The notes under the pieces: generated by a model
What the model saw: only the letters and a program-made list of their open reading frames with translations
Told to the model about the DNA's origin: nothing
Database searches by the model: none
Translations under genes and position numbers: made by a program
Origin: Cryptomeria japonica
Taxonomy: Eukaryota; Streptophyta; Pinopsida; Cupressales; Cupressaceae
NCBI RefSeq assembly: GCF_030272615.1
Contig: NC_081409.1
Span: forward strand, 651,962,468-652,026,467
Direction: 5' to 3'
DNA: 64,000 nucleotides
Shown: in pieces, positions 25,899 through 37,617 of the stretch
Position numbering within the stretch: the stretch's first letter is position 1
How the letters are laid out: every line of letters starts with the position of its first letter

Positions 25899-27188
25899 TG
25901 GTCGTGCCCACAAAAGGATATGAAAATCATAGTAAAACCTTTCCTGGGAATTGGGCATTCCAACAGGTGACCAATATCTCTCTCTGTAGACGTTCATTTA
26001 CTTGTCAAACCAGGGAACGTATACTTTAAATAGCGCAGCAAAATATATGCACTAGGAACTCATTTTGGTCAACTCTTAGCGGAAATACATACTGGAAAGA
26101 AATTCTACCTACACTACAGGAAGGTAATGCAAAGCTCTTTAACTCAACTCGGATTTGATTAAAATAGAAATCATGATAACTACAACTGAAACACAAACTA
26201 TGAACTGGCCTTATGCTACAGGAACAGGCACAGTGATGGATTCCTTTTGCTGCAGGAGCAATGTAAAGCTGAGTTTGTATAAAAACTTTAAAGATGAAAG
26301 CAAATTGAAGCTTAACAGGAAAGAACAACTAACTAACTAGCTACAGATACCTACTAAGTGGGCCCCCTTAGCAAGCATCTCCTGATTACGCAGATGCTAA
26401 ACTCAGAACTTCATTGAACTTTATTCATAAAAATAGAATGATATACATTGTTTTGTTGATATGGAAACTAACAACAAACTCTATCTCTGGTTAAACAGAT
26501 TTTGTCTTTCATTATCATATTGATTCTTACATGACATCTACTACTCTGATCCTATCCTTTTCTAACTCTCTCTTCACGCAGGAGGAGAACTTTATTTAAA
26601 AATAGGAGAGCAACTAACTAACTAACTCCATCAAAGAAAGACGTGGAAGTAAAATATATCCCCGAATCAAGGAACAAACTTCATAAATGAATTTATGTGT
26701 TCAACCTAATCCAGAGAGAATATAGTGCTCCACTCTTTCCAGATTGACTGTCATTAAAATTCTTTCCATGGTTTCAGTCAAAGAGGCTTCACTGGAGCTT
26801 CCTCGAAGTCGTGCAGGAAATGGACTTTACTGCAAGGCCGAGATTGGCTGCACTTGACTCGATCGTTCTTCAACAACCTGCGAAACAAAAGGTAATAGAC
26901 AACAGAAAAGGCATATGGCACATACACGATATTTATTCATTAATCACACATTTTAAATCTACTTCATCATTCAAAAACTGTATATGATATATCAGTCATT
27001 TTAGGGAGTCAACGGGGCAATAAATGCAATCAAGTCAACACAATGAGCTGTAGGAATATAAAAGTCTCTTGCTACAGGATATCCCAAAAAGGTTTCAACA
27101 AGGTCTGAACATCCATGAAATAACAAAAGTAAAGGCATTTAAAAGTTTATCATAACATCCAAATTATGAGCATATTTTAAGCTCATCA
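25899..27188 (-). repeat. 3' LTR of the Athila-like element
   Basis: TG...CA bounded and near-identical to 35989-37274. It lies next to the 3' polypurine tract, which makes it the 3' LTR in the element's minus orientation. Confidence 0.92.
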
Positions 27189-27202
27189 CTGCCCCCTACT
27201 TA
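27189..27202 (-). other. 3' polypurine tract
   Basis: Minus strand reads TAAGTAGGGGGCAG immediately before the LTR start TGATGAGC. This is the primer for plus-strand DNA synthesis. Twelve of its bases (plus-strand gccccctactta) recur exactly at 29959-29970. Confidence 0.85.
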
Positions 27203-29686
27203 GTCCAATGCTGGTCCTCCAGCATTAACTTTCCTGGTGGTTTCTCTAAAGTCGGTGGTTGCTACATGACTCTGAAATAGATTTTTAAACTTGTAATAAA
27301 ATCTTCTGAAGTCTTGGCATTTTTCATATCTTTGGTCTTCTAATTTATTGTTAAGATTTGTAGCCTGGTGAGGATAAAGTGGCCACATTAGCACAGGGGG
27401 TCTGAATGTCAGCGGCAACCACAGTTCAAATCTTTTTTGAAGTCCCAATTGAATATATCTGCTGGTTCGTTTGAGAGCTGCTGTGAAATTTAGGGGACCA
27501 TGTGGTTTTGACTTTCTTAACCCAACAGTTAACCTCTCCCATCTTTTCTCGCTTCTGGTGAATGCCAATTTCCAAAATGAATATTGTTGTGCCTGGAATT
27601 CATCATATACTTATTTTCTGATATCAAATATTTTCTCTCTTGTTGAAACATTATTAATACCATATGTCAGAGCAAACCAATCTTTCAACATCACATGGGG
27701 GTTTGAACTTTGAGAACGTAATGGAACAGGCTCTGTTTTCTCAGCTTCCTCATACATTTCCCACTGCCTACCATAATTCGCCTTATTTGCTGCCCATGAC
27801 ATAAATGCTCTCAAATAAACATCACCAATATATAGAAGAGGATTCCATTCTATTTCAAATGGTATTAAAAAACCATGCAAATAGAATTCACAGAGAGAAT
27901 TCCTTAACTAGTTAGGGGCTACCTGGTATGCTTCATAGAATTCCTTGACAGTATGAATTATAGGATCTTGATTTCTGGAAATTTTCATCAATTGGAACCA
28001 TAAAAACTATTCTTTAAGGCACAGAGCATAAACTCTGGGTGGTGGTCTACATTCCATAATCTGACCAGTTACTTTTAACATTTCGTCCATTTTTACTTTC
28101 AACTCAGCAATTTCCTGCTTGTGACTTTCAATTTTCTTTTTCAATTTCTTCTTTTCTATTTCCCATAGACTTTGTTGCATGTCAGTCTAGGCTATGTATT
28201 AGAAAGTCAGGGTTTGCAATGTAACTATTTCCCAATTAGCTTTAACATATTCCCGAAACTCCATTAAAAACATTCTCTTATACACAACAATGGCTTTACA
28301 AATTGCAGGATGAAATACAACTTCACTAGGCACATTCAATTGTTTAGTCTGTTCTTGCTCTTGCTGCAAGATAAATTCTTCTTGTTGCTGCGGTGGAGAA
28401 ATTTGTGCTTCCTCCAAAAATTGCATAGCAGCAGTAGCCAAATCATCAAGATTTGGTAACCCTTGCTCATTATGCCCTGTTTCTTTTGTCTCAACTTGTT
28501 CCTCTTTAAGAACGAACGAACTCTGGGCAGCATTTTCGGACACATTTTGAGAAACATTAAATTCAGACTCAATAGACCCTTCTGAAATTACAATCACCTC
28601 TGGTTGCGGTGAAGCAGGGGAGGTCTTAGATTGTTCCCTTGCGGAAACCCTTCTTGGCACTGATGTGGCTGCAAGAGGTGTTTCGGTAGCTTTCCTCTTC
28701 CTTGTTTGTTTAGAGGGCTTTGCCCTACCAGAGGATAACAGTGAACTAGTAATAGCAACAGGCGTTGCTGTAGGAGAAACAGCTGCATGGGAAGGTGTTG
28801 TAGGAGAAGGGCATTGCCTTTTCTGAGAATGAGGGTCAGATTCTGGGGACCCTTCTGTCGTTGTTTTTCCCTTCTCTCTCCTAGTGGCAAACCTAGTTTG
28901 TACCCTAGCAGAGGATTTAGGTGCGAAAGCTGCAGGACCAGGTGCTATAGGAGTAGATGACCCTTGCCCTATTTTACTGGTAGATGCAATTTCTTTCTTC
29001 TTTTTCTGAGGCCGTGGGGTAAGTACCCTAGGGGGTTGTGGAATTTGCAAACTCTTTTGGGCAACAAATTGTTGCCAAGAGAGAGGTGAGACATCCCTCA
29101 AAGAGCGCTCAATTAGTAATTTAATATGGCCATGATGAGTGATAGAATTATTTTTCCCCTGTTGAGTTCCGTGGGCACTTTGTTCTAAAAATTTTAACAA
29201 GAAATTCGGAACATTTATAGCTAACCCATGCCTCATATGGCTCAATAATTTAAAATGATGAGAATGTAGATAGGAAAAATTGCCTTCACAGGTCAAATAC
29301 CTCATTATGTAAGTAGCATACTTTGAATAAGGAGGAGGCAACGATACATGCTTGCATCCCTACCTGGAGACTTTCAGAGGTCCATCAGTAGGCATTAAAA
29401 ACTCAGCCCTTGCAGCTGCAGCGTCTGAAGAAAAGTTTTCTCCAATGGCTGGAAGCCTAGTTACTTCTACAATTCTATTTTCAGTTGCAACAACCATTAG
29501 ACCCCATACAGTGGCTTCCCCTTCAGAAAGGGTTCTCAAAAATTCTCTAGCAGCCTCCTCATCAAAATCATTTAAGCTCAAGAAATAATTTAACTATCCA
29601 TAAAGGCTGAATGCATGGACTGTTTGCGGATTTTATAATAACATTTCATGAGCTGCAGGCTCATGTCGCACCAACTGACCACCCAT
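27200..29686 (-). pseudogene. Athila-like 3' ORF (extra/envelope-position ORF), interrupted
   Basis: One frame runs from ATG 29686 (MGGQLVRHEP) to the TAA at 27200, 829 codons, broken only by in-frame stops (for example near 29632, at 29360, and two near 28199-28190). Order: an N-terminal conserved domain with IMRYLT and HMRHG; a Ser/Pro/Lys-rich linker with KRKATETP; a coiled coil near 28110-28180; and a Trp-rich C-terminal part ending NAGGPALD. The N-terminal domain is homologous to the ORFs at 7950 and 40279. No membrane segment is obvious, so calling it an envelope gene is not supported. The stop codon abuts the polypurine tract. Function unknown. Confidence 0.7.
27207..27226 (-). repeat. 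Hairpin next to the 3' polypurine tract
   Basis: AATGCTGG and CCAGCATT pair perfectly (8 bp) around a 4-nt loop, which reads AGGA on the element's sense strand. It lies 4 nt from the shared 12-mer of the polypurine tract and inside the last codons of the 3' ORF. Confidence 0.75.
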
Positions 29687-29954
29687 GTTTGTAGTTTTCC
29701 TTTAGCTGAAATCAATTCCTTGCTGAAGATTCAAATTCTCTGCTTGGCTTTCTGCTCTGGTTTTTCCTCTTTCGTGCTGTCACATTTTTTTCTTTCTTTT
29801 CCAAAAATGAACTTTTTGAACAAGCAGTCTTAATCATGATTATGCAATAAAGAAAGACATGTGATCATAGTTGGAAAGTACCAGAAAAGTATTAAAGAAA
29901 GATTATTCTGCAGTTATGGCAGCGACGAAAAGACAGGTTTTAAAAGATGGATTA

Positions 29955-29970
29955 CCCCGCCCCCTACTTA
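29955..29970 (-). other. Internal polypurine tract
   Basis: Minus strand reads TAAGTAGGGGGCGGGG. It repeats the 12-mer of the 3' polypurine tract in the gap between pol and the 3' ORF. It could prime a second plus-strand start, as proposed for some other retroelements; that role is inference. Confidence 0.65.
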
Positions 29971-29973
29971 AAG

Positions 29974-29999
29974 TATGACATGTGTCCTCACATGTCATA
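29974..29999 (-). repeat. Hairpin next to the internal polypurine tract
   Basis: TATGACATGTG pairs perfectly with CACATGTCATA (11 bp) around a 4-nt loop, sense AGGA. It lies 3 nt from the shared 12-mer. The layout is the same as at 27207-27226, but the stem sequence is unrelated. Confidence 0.75.
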
Positions 30000-30469
30000 A
30001 GGAATAGGTAGAGACTCAGGTAATAATGACTGGTACATGCATAGCAGTAAATGAATAGAGTGAAATAAATCAAATATGCGATAAGAAAAGATATGGCGTA
30101 CCTTTGATAATTGCATGTACATGTGAAGAAAGATGATGGCATCTGCATGGATTGACAAGTTGGAAAGATATCTTAATTAAGTCTGATGTGGATAGATGAT
30201 GTGGATGGGTGAAATGGGTAGATGAAATGAACGAATGGAATGGATGGATGGAAGATAAAAAAGTGAAATGGGGGCGATAAATGAGAATGGAGAAAAAGGG
30301 GTTTCCTTTTTTAAAAAGAAAACCTTTATTATGGGCATGCTTTTTGAAAATTACGGTAATGCTGCAAGAGAAAGGCTAAAGCCTTCGGCTGCAGGAAGAG
30401 TAGCGGGAGGAACCTAAATGAATTGCTACATGAATTCTTCCTGGGAGACTGGCTTGTGGTACAACCGGA

Positions 30470-33400
30470 GTCAGTGGCCATTCACTAGCAATTTGAAGCG
30501 GACTGGGTCTATTGTTACCAGTTGTACAGCTCTATTGTCGAACATATTTTCAACTTCATAGGGACCAAGCTAGCGTGTTGTGAGCTTACCTTGGTTTTCT
30601 TGATATCTGGAATCATATAACAGAGCCCAATCTCCAGCAGAAATTTTTTTGGTTTTGATGTGTTGATTATGCCATTTCTTCCTTTGCTGTTGGATTGCTT
30701 CTGTATGTTGCAGGGTGGCTTTTCTCATTTCATCCAAAGCATTTAGCTATAAGAGATGATCCTTCTATGCTTCAGATATGTCTATATTGAGTTCAAGAGC
30801 CGTCTTCAAAGTTTTGTGTTCAAATTCTATGGGTAACATAGTTGTTTTCCCATAAAGCAGCTCAAAAGGTGTAAACCCAGTTGTTGTTTTCCATGTAGTT
30901 CTATAACCCCAAACTACTTCAGGAAGTCTATTGCTCCAATATTTTCTATGGATCTACACTATTTTTGTGAGGATTGCCTCAATTTCTCTATTTGTTACCT
31001 CTGCCTGACCATTGGCTTGAGGGTGATAAGGGCTGGACTTTCTATGTTTGATTTTATAGTCATTCATTAGTGCAGTAATCACATTCGACGTAAACTAAGC
31101 TCCTTGATCGGTTACAAGCTCTCTGGGAACCCCAAATCTTGTGAAAATTTGTTCATACAGAAACTCAGCTACTTTGTTATCTCGGGCATGAGTCATAGCT
31201 GTTACCTCGACCCATTTTGTTACATAGTCCGTGCAAACTAGAATGTATGACTTTCCATTTGATGGTGGATCAATTGGCCCTACAAAATCCATCCCCCATT
31301 TATCAAAAGGGGTGACTATTATCTGCAGATATAGTGGCATTTCATTGGACTTAGTTGGTCTTCCCATACGCTGGCATCTGTCACATTTTCTTGTATAGGC
31401 CACAACATCCTTATGTAATGTTGGCCAGTAGTACCCTATTGTAAGAACTTTTATTGATGTTCTTTTTGCTACAAAATGTCCTCCACATGGTTCATCATGG
31501 TAAGCATGCAATATGTCATAAGTTTCATCTTCTCTTACACATCTTCGCATTACTTGATTAGGTCTAGTATAAAACAAACTATTTGCAATCCAGGAAAAGT
31601 TAAAACTTTTCTCGATTAACAATTTCTTTTCTTTTGGAGAAAAGTGGTCTGGTATTCTGTTTGCTACTAGATAATTGGCAATGTCTGCATACCAGGGTAT
31701 ATGTGCAGTGATGGAAAACAAGTGTTCATCTGGGAACCTATCATCAATGATCTCATGTTCAACAGGTGCAGCTGATTGAAGTCTTGATAAAAGGTCAGCT
31801 ACAACATTAGCTCTCCCTAGTTTGTCAATTATGGAAATGTCAAACTCTTGTAACAACAGGAGCCAACGTGCCAACCTACCAGAGATGGTAGGTTTGTTCA
31901 TCAGATACTTTATTGCTGCATGGTTAGTATGGACAAATATCTGATAACTTGTGACATAATGCCTAAATTTATTCAAAGCATACACTACTGCAAGCAACTC
32001 ATTTTCTGTGACAGTATAGTTGAGCTGAGGACCTTGAAGGTTCTTGCTGATAAAGTAAATAGCATGTTCAACTAAATTTTCTTTTTGATTTAGAACTGCT
32101 CCTATGCCAAGGTCAGAAGCATCAACATGTATGTGAAAAGGCAAATTCCATTTTGGACCTTGAAGAAAAAAGGCTTTAGTAAGTAAGTCCTTTAATTGTA
32201 GGAAGGATTTTTCACAAGCCTCTGTCCACTCAAATTGGGAATCCTTTGTTAACAAAGCATAAAGTGGACTGACAATTTTACTGAAGTCTTTTATAAATCT
32301 TCTATAATACCCTGCATGACCAAGAAAATTTCTGACATCTTTCTATTTTGCAGGAGTTTGTAAATTCTGAATTACTTCAATTTTAGCAGGGTCGACCTGA
32401 ATTCCATTCTTTGAAACATGATGACCTAGAACAATACCTTCTTCCATCATCAGAAAACACTTCTCACTGTTTAGAGACAAATTTTGCTCTCTAAACCTTT
32501 TCAATACTTTTTCTAAATTTACCAGTGCTTCTTTAAATGTGACTCCATAGGCAGTGAAATCATCCATGTAAATCTCCATACATTCATGAGATATATCAGC
32601 AAAAATACTAATTACTGCTCTTTGAAATGTTGTTGGCGCATTGCATAGGCCAAAAGGCAAGACCAAATAAGTAAATGTTCCCCATGGATAGGTAAAAGTG
32701 GTCTTATCTTGATCTTCAGGGGCAATTTTTATCTGATTGTACCCACTGTAACCATCCAAAAAGGAAAAATATCTTTTGCTAGATAGTGAGTCTAGTATTT
32801 GATCTACAAAAGGTAGTGGAAAGTGATCTTTTTTAGTGGCACTATTCAATTCTCTGTAATCTACACATACTCTCTATTTTCCACCTTTCTTGGGGACAAT
32901 GACTAAGGGAGAAACCCATTGACTGTCAAAGATTGGATAAATAAAACTAGTATCAAGCAACTTTTGAAGCTCACTTTTAACTATTTCCCTAAGTGTTGGA
33001 TTTACTCTTCTTTGAGGTTGTCTAATTGGTGAACAATCTTCTTTGATATATATCCTCTGAGTACAAACTCGAGGATCTATTCCTTGCGTGTCCCCATATT
33101 CCCATGCAAAAGCTTTATGCTATTCTTGTAGCATTTTTAATAGGTCAGTCTGTTGAGACTGTGACAACTTGTTATTGATATTCAAACAATGACCTTGAGA
33201 CAATTCTATCCGCTCCATGAGATTACTCATAGAGTCTACAGGTAATGTTTGTACTTCTTGTGGAAGCAAATTATGAAAAATCGCTGGAAGTTTAGGCAAT
33301 GAACTGTCAGAATCTGGTTGTTGCAGGAAACATTGTAAATGAGTACCATTTGGACCAGATGAACTACCCGTATCAGAGTTGTACTGTAGAATTTGAAATA

Positions 33401-33962
33401 GTAAGCCATCTTCACTCTGAATTTGGGAGAATGTGTCATTTTGAATCATCATTAATTGAGCCAAAGAATTGGCTTCTTCAATTTCCTCCGCTACATCTGT
33501 CCAAATAGGTTGGGACAAATCTGGCTGAGGTCTAGTAGGCGGATACAGAGCCAATTTCTTTGTGGACTGCCCACCAGAAATGGTCATATCTCTAGAATGG
33601 CATCCTATAAAAGCATCAGTAGTTGCTAACCATGGTCTACCAAGAATAACTGGATACCCTCCTAAAGTTGCCTTAACTGATAATATTGTGAAATCAATAG
33701 GATACTCCCAAGATTCAAAAATAACAATTACATCTTCTACTATCCCATCAGGTTTAACTGTGGAGCTGTCTGTAAGCTGCAGAACTATGGGTGTAGACCT
33801 AATGTTTAAAATGTTCAGGGAGTCCATAGTATGCTTTTTCATGACATTAATGGCAGCACCTAAATCAATCAAAATATTTTTTACAACTTGGCCATTTACA
33901 TTTATCTGCACTACAGGACTTCCAGGGTCAATATACTTTGGAATAACTACATTTCCCAACAT
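30470..33962 (-). pseudogene. Athila-like pol: protease, reverse transcriptase, RNase H, integrase
   Basis: One frame from 33962 to about 31095 and onward, with in-frame stops near 33120, 32343 and 31095. The protease (33962 on) has LIDLGAAINVM, with Leu where the active site D-S/T-G needs Ser or Thr. The RT (32849 on) has LPFGLCNAPTTFQRA and the catalytic IYMDD. RNase H has HVDAS and HTNH, the latter with Asn where Asp is usual. Integrase has an intact H-H-C-C finger (ending CDRCQ) and the core MDFVGP, VTDQGA, then a stop, then QAEVTNREIE near 30980. Integrase C-terminal sequence continues to about 30470. The replication enzymes of this copy are therefore not made intact. Confidence 0.85.
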
Positions 33963-34116
33963 TATTATCAGCCAATTTCCCTAATACATGAATTGTTTGA
34001 GGGTCCTTTTTCTTTCATCTAGACTTCTTCAAACAGGCTTCTTTAATAGCTTTTCCAAAAATAGGAATATCTTTAATAGCCTGAAATAAAGGAATTTGAA
34101 TCTACACATTTTTGAG

Positions 34117-35867
34117 CTAATCCATAATGTCAAAAGTGGGTTGTTCCATGGGTTTATATGCAGTATTTTGCAACCTCTGAGGAAAAGGTGGGTTATCTTG
34201 ATTTTGCAAAATAGACTCTTTAGGAACTGTATCTGTTATGGGCATGTGCTCAGTAGGAACAATAGGTGCAGTAGGTTCTTCATGGGGAAGATCTGATATT
34301 TCAGTAATCAGAGGTGGTTTTGGAGTAGGTAAAGTAGTTCCAGACCTCAAATGGATGTCATTAATGTTTAAGGCATAAGCTTGATATTGGTTGGCTTCGG
34401 TAAGATATGCAAGCTACTGAGGCTGGTGCTGTTGCTTATTATTGGGATTGGGCAACAGCTGGGCAGGCATAGGCATTTGTTTTGGAGGTCTAGAATTTGT
34501 GGCAGTTACTACAAGAGGTGGCATAAGGGCTTATGGTTGTGGTTGTGGAAGCTGCAAGAATCCAAAGGACTGGTTTTGCCATTGCTGAGGGCCTCGCCAT
34601 TGAGAATTTTGCTGCCAATTTCCTGAAGGTGGGGTCCATTGCCCTTGTGGCTGCTGCCATCCTCCTTGAGGGGATTGCCCTTGCTGGTTCTGATAATTAA
34701 GCCAATTTGGTTGAGGTAGATTCCAAGGTGGTGGTGGTCCATATGCATGTTGCCATTGATTATTAAATCCAGAATAGGAATTACCCAAAGTTAAAGGGTC
34801 TTGAGGCATACCTTATCTTTGGGCCCATGGCCTCCTTTGTGCAACAAAGAACACTTGATCATCATCTCCTTCTACTAGCTTGAAGTCAGTAGGTAGTTGT
34901 TTGGCTTCCAAATTAGCCACCATCTTGCATCTGCAGTCACGCTTCTTTTGTCTGCAGTATGGACAGAACTCAGCCAAAACTGCATCAGCCTCCTCATGTT
35001 TCTTTCGAGCTTGCATAGTATCCAGTTGCGTAGCCATATTATTAATGATGTCCTACTTGAAGTCAGATAGCAAACTTGTTATCTCCATTCGGGAAACTCC
35101 ACCAAAAGAAGACTTCCCTATTGTAGCATGATGGCCTTTACCTTTCTTAACTATTGCTTGAGAGTAGTTAAGACATATTTTCTTTATATCATCCCAAGGC
35201 ACCTGGGTTATATCACCTCCTCCTATCAGGTCTAGGGCATCTATACAAGCATCACTGATTCCCTTTAGAAACAAAAGTTTCTAAGTGTCCTCGTTGAGAG
35301 TATGGTTTGAGTTCCTCTGTAGTGAAAACAAGAATCTGGAAATATAATCTTCCAGACTTTCATCGTCCTTCTGCTGAATTCAGAATATGTCATCACCTTT
35401 GCTGGCACTCTTACAATATTCTTATACTTTTTTAGGAATTTCGTTTGCATGACCTCTCAACTATCGACTACACCTCTTCCCAGACTTATGAACCATCTGA
35501 GAGCTCCTTCCTTCAAAGTGGAAGGAAATAACTTCAGTTTATGAGTGTCTGTGTTGTAGTCATAACTGCGATAGAGGACATCAAATTCAAACAGAAAGGT
35601 TTCTGGGTCTTCTGTGACCAGGCCATAAAACTTTGGAAGCAAAGAAGAGGGAATGTTTTTAAGATTGTCAGTATCTCTTTGGGGAACAATGGGAAACTCA
35701 AATGCAGGAGGTGGATTATTAGGTGGATTATTTGCCATGTTTGGTTGCTGGAATAACAGAGCGAATGGATTTTCCTCAGGTTCATTTTCAGCTCGATCAA
35801 ATGGTAGTTCAATAAATAGAATTTCAGGGAGGAACCTTCCCAGGGCATCTCTTCTTCTTCTATGCAT
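34117..35867 (-). pseudogene. Athila-like gag, broken
   Basis: Begins MHRRRRDALGRFLPE at 35867. Conserved gag wording follows: FEFPIVPQRDTDNLKNIP, SLLPKFYGL, FLFEFDVLYRSYDY, then KLKLFPSTLKEGALRWF. There is a stop near 35457 and a frame change near 35270, and the second frame has stops near 35053, 34813 and 34531. A cysteine cluster CPYCRQKKRDCRC (near 34960) sits where a CCHC knuckle would be expected but has no His. A Gln/Pro/Trp-rich stretch (QWQHAYGPPPPWNLPQPN) follows. Gag would form the particle that packages element RNA. Confidence 0.8.
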
Positions 35868-35966
35868 GAAATATAATGAATAGCGGCTTGAAGGATCTAG
35901 AAAATTTTACTACCAAGCTAAACTATAGCCAAAAATGACTTCTGATAAACTCCTAGCTAGAGGCCA

Positions 35967-35984
35967 TCCCCGGCAACGGCGCCA
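35967..35984 (-). other. Primer binding site complementary to tRNA-Asp
   Basis: The plus strand carries tccccggcaacggcgcca, the 3' end of plant tRNA-Asp including CCA, so the element's sense strand can pair with all 18 bases. It lies 4 nt inside the 5' LTR. tRNA-Asp priming is known for Athila-type elements. Confidence 0.88.
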
Positions 35985-35988
35985 AAAA

Positions 35989-37274
35989 TGGTCGCGCCCA
36001 TAAAAAGATATGAAAATCACAGTAAAACCTTTCCTAAGAATTTTTCCAACAGGAGACCAATATCTCTCTTTGTAGATGTTCATTTACTTGTCAAATCAGG
36101 GGACGTATACTTTAAATGGCGCAGCAAAATATATGCACTAGGAACTCATTTTGGTCAAATCTTAGCGGAAATACATACTGAAAAGAAATTCTACCTATGC
36201 TACAGGAAGGTAATGCAAATCTCTTTAACTTAACTTGGATTTGATTAAAATAGAAATCATGATAACTATAACTGAAACACAAACTATGAACTGACCTTAT
36301 GCTGTAGGAACAAGCACAGTGATGGATTCCTTGTGCTGCAGGAGCAATGTAAAGCTGAGTTTGTATAAAAACTTTAAAGATGAAAGCAAACTGAAGCTTA
36401 ATAGGAAAGAACAACTAACTAACTAGCTACAGATACCTACTAAGTGGGCCCCCTTATCAAGCATCTCTTGATTACGCAAATGCTAAACTCAGAACTTCAT
36501 TGAACTTTATTCATAAAAACAGAATGATATACATTGTTTTGTTGATATGGAAACTAACAACAAACTTTGTCTCTGGTTAAACAGATTCTGTCTTTCATTA
36601 TCATATTGATTCTTACATGACATCTACTACTCTGATCCTATCCTCTTCTAACTCTCTCTTCGCGCAAGAGGAGAACTTTATTTAAAAACAGGAGAGCAAC
36701 TAACTAACTAACTGCATCAAAGAAAGATGTGGAAGTAAAATATATCCCCAAATCAAGGAACAAACTTCATAAATGAATTTATGTGTTCAACCTGATCCAG
36801 AGAGAATCTAGCACTCCACTCTTTCTAGATTGATTGTCATTAAAATTCTTTCCATGGTTTCGGTCAAAGAGTCTTCGCCGGAGCTTCCTCGAAGTCGTGC
36901 AGGAAATGGACTTTACTGCAAGGCCGAGATTGGCTGTGCTTGACTCGATCGTTCTTCAACAACCTGCGAAACAAAAGGTAATAGGCAACAGAAAAGGCGT
37001 ATGGCACATACACGATATCTATTCATTAATCACACATTTTAAATCTACTTCATCATTCAAAAACTATATACGATATATCAGTCATTTTAGGGAGTCAACG
37101 GGGCAATAAATGCAATCAAGTCAACACAATGAGCTGCAGGAATATAAAAGTCTCTTGCTATAGGATATCCCAAAAAGGTTTCAACAAGGTCTGAACATCC
37201 ATGAAATAACAAAAGTAAAGGCATTTAAAATTTTATCATAACATCCAAATTATGAGCATATTTTAAGCTCATCA
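35989..37274 (-). repeat. 5' LTR of the Athila-like element
   Basis: TG...CA bounded and near-identical to 25899-27188. It adjoins the primer binding site, so it is the 5' LTR in minus orientation. Confidence 0.92.
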
Positions 37275-37533
37275 GGTGATAGAATGATTTAATCATGCAT
37301 CTCATAAAGTCTGAATAGTTATGATGGCTTTTAGAGCTCGTTCCTCTTCTTTATTTTTCTGATTATTATTGAAGATCTTTGGGATAAATTCTTAATGCTT
37401 ATATTCATATATATTCTTCTTATAGGAAGATATATTTATATACTCATATAGTCTTTATATACTTTCTCATAGCCTTATAAGATTTTATGTCTATAGGTAT
37501 ATATATGTATATATGGATATGCATATATATATA

Positions 37534-37534
<1 letters not shown>

Positions 37535-37575
<41 letters not shown>
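37535..37575. repeat. (AC)n microsatellite
   Basis: About 20 uninterrupted AC units, followed after a short spacer by an (AT)n run at 37592-37617. Confidence 0.95.
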
Positions 37576-37580
<5 letters not shown>

Positions 37581-37585
37581 GGATG

Positions 37586-37591
<6 letters not shown>

Positions 37592-37617
<26 letters not shown>
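37592..37617. repeat. (AT)n microsatellite
   Basis: Thirteen uninterrupted TA units next to the AC repeat. The whole area from 37495 is rich in TA/GTAT steps. Confidence 0.95.

Larger units (their letters stand above)
25899..37274 (-). mobile_element. Athila-like Ty3/gypsy LTR retrotransposon
   Basis: Two long LTRs (1290 and 1286 bp), a tRNA-Asp primer site, gag, protease-RT-RNase H-integrase in gypsy order, and a 3' ORF beyond integrase in the sense direction. Large size, tRNA-Asp priming and the extra 3' ORF fit the Athila group. Flanks read ggtag on the left and ggtga on the right, a possible 5-bp target duplication with two transitions. Over the last ~240 bp the LTRs differ at about five sites, so the insertion is younger than the LINE it entered. 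Stops, frameshifts and altered catalytic residues make this copy defective. Confidence 0.9.

Noticed and set aside
26026-26328. A 100-codon minus-strand ORF found at the same place in both Athila LTRs (also 36112-36414)
   Set aside because: The two copies differ at about ten amino acids, mostly through non-synonymous changes, with no sign of constraint. Openness in both follows from recent common origin of the LTRs.
28199-29341. The Athila-like 3' ORF as a viral envelope gene
   Set aside because: Its position invites that label, but I see no signal peptide or membrane segment, and its N-terminal domain also occurs in a non-envelope context at 7950 and 40279.
33562-33984. A 140-codon plus-strand ORF
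   Set aside because: Antisense to the protease region of the Athila-like pol.
35967-35984. A tRNA-Asp gene
   Set aside because: Only the 3' 18 bases are present, with CCA, which plant tRNA genes do not encode. It is the retroelement primer site.
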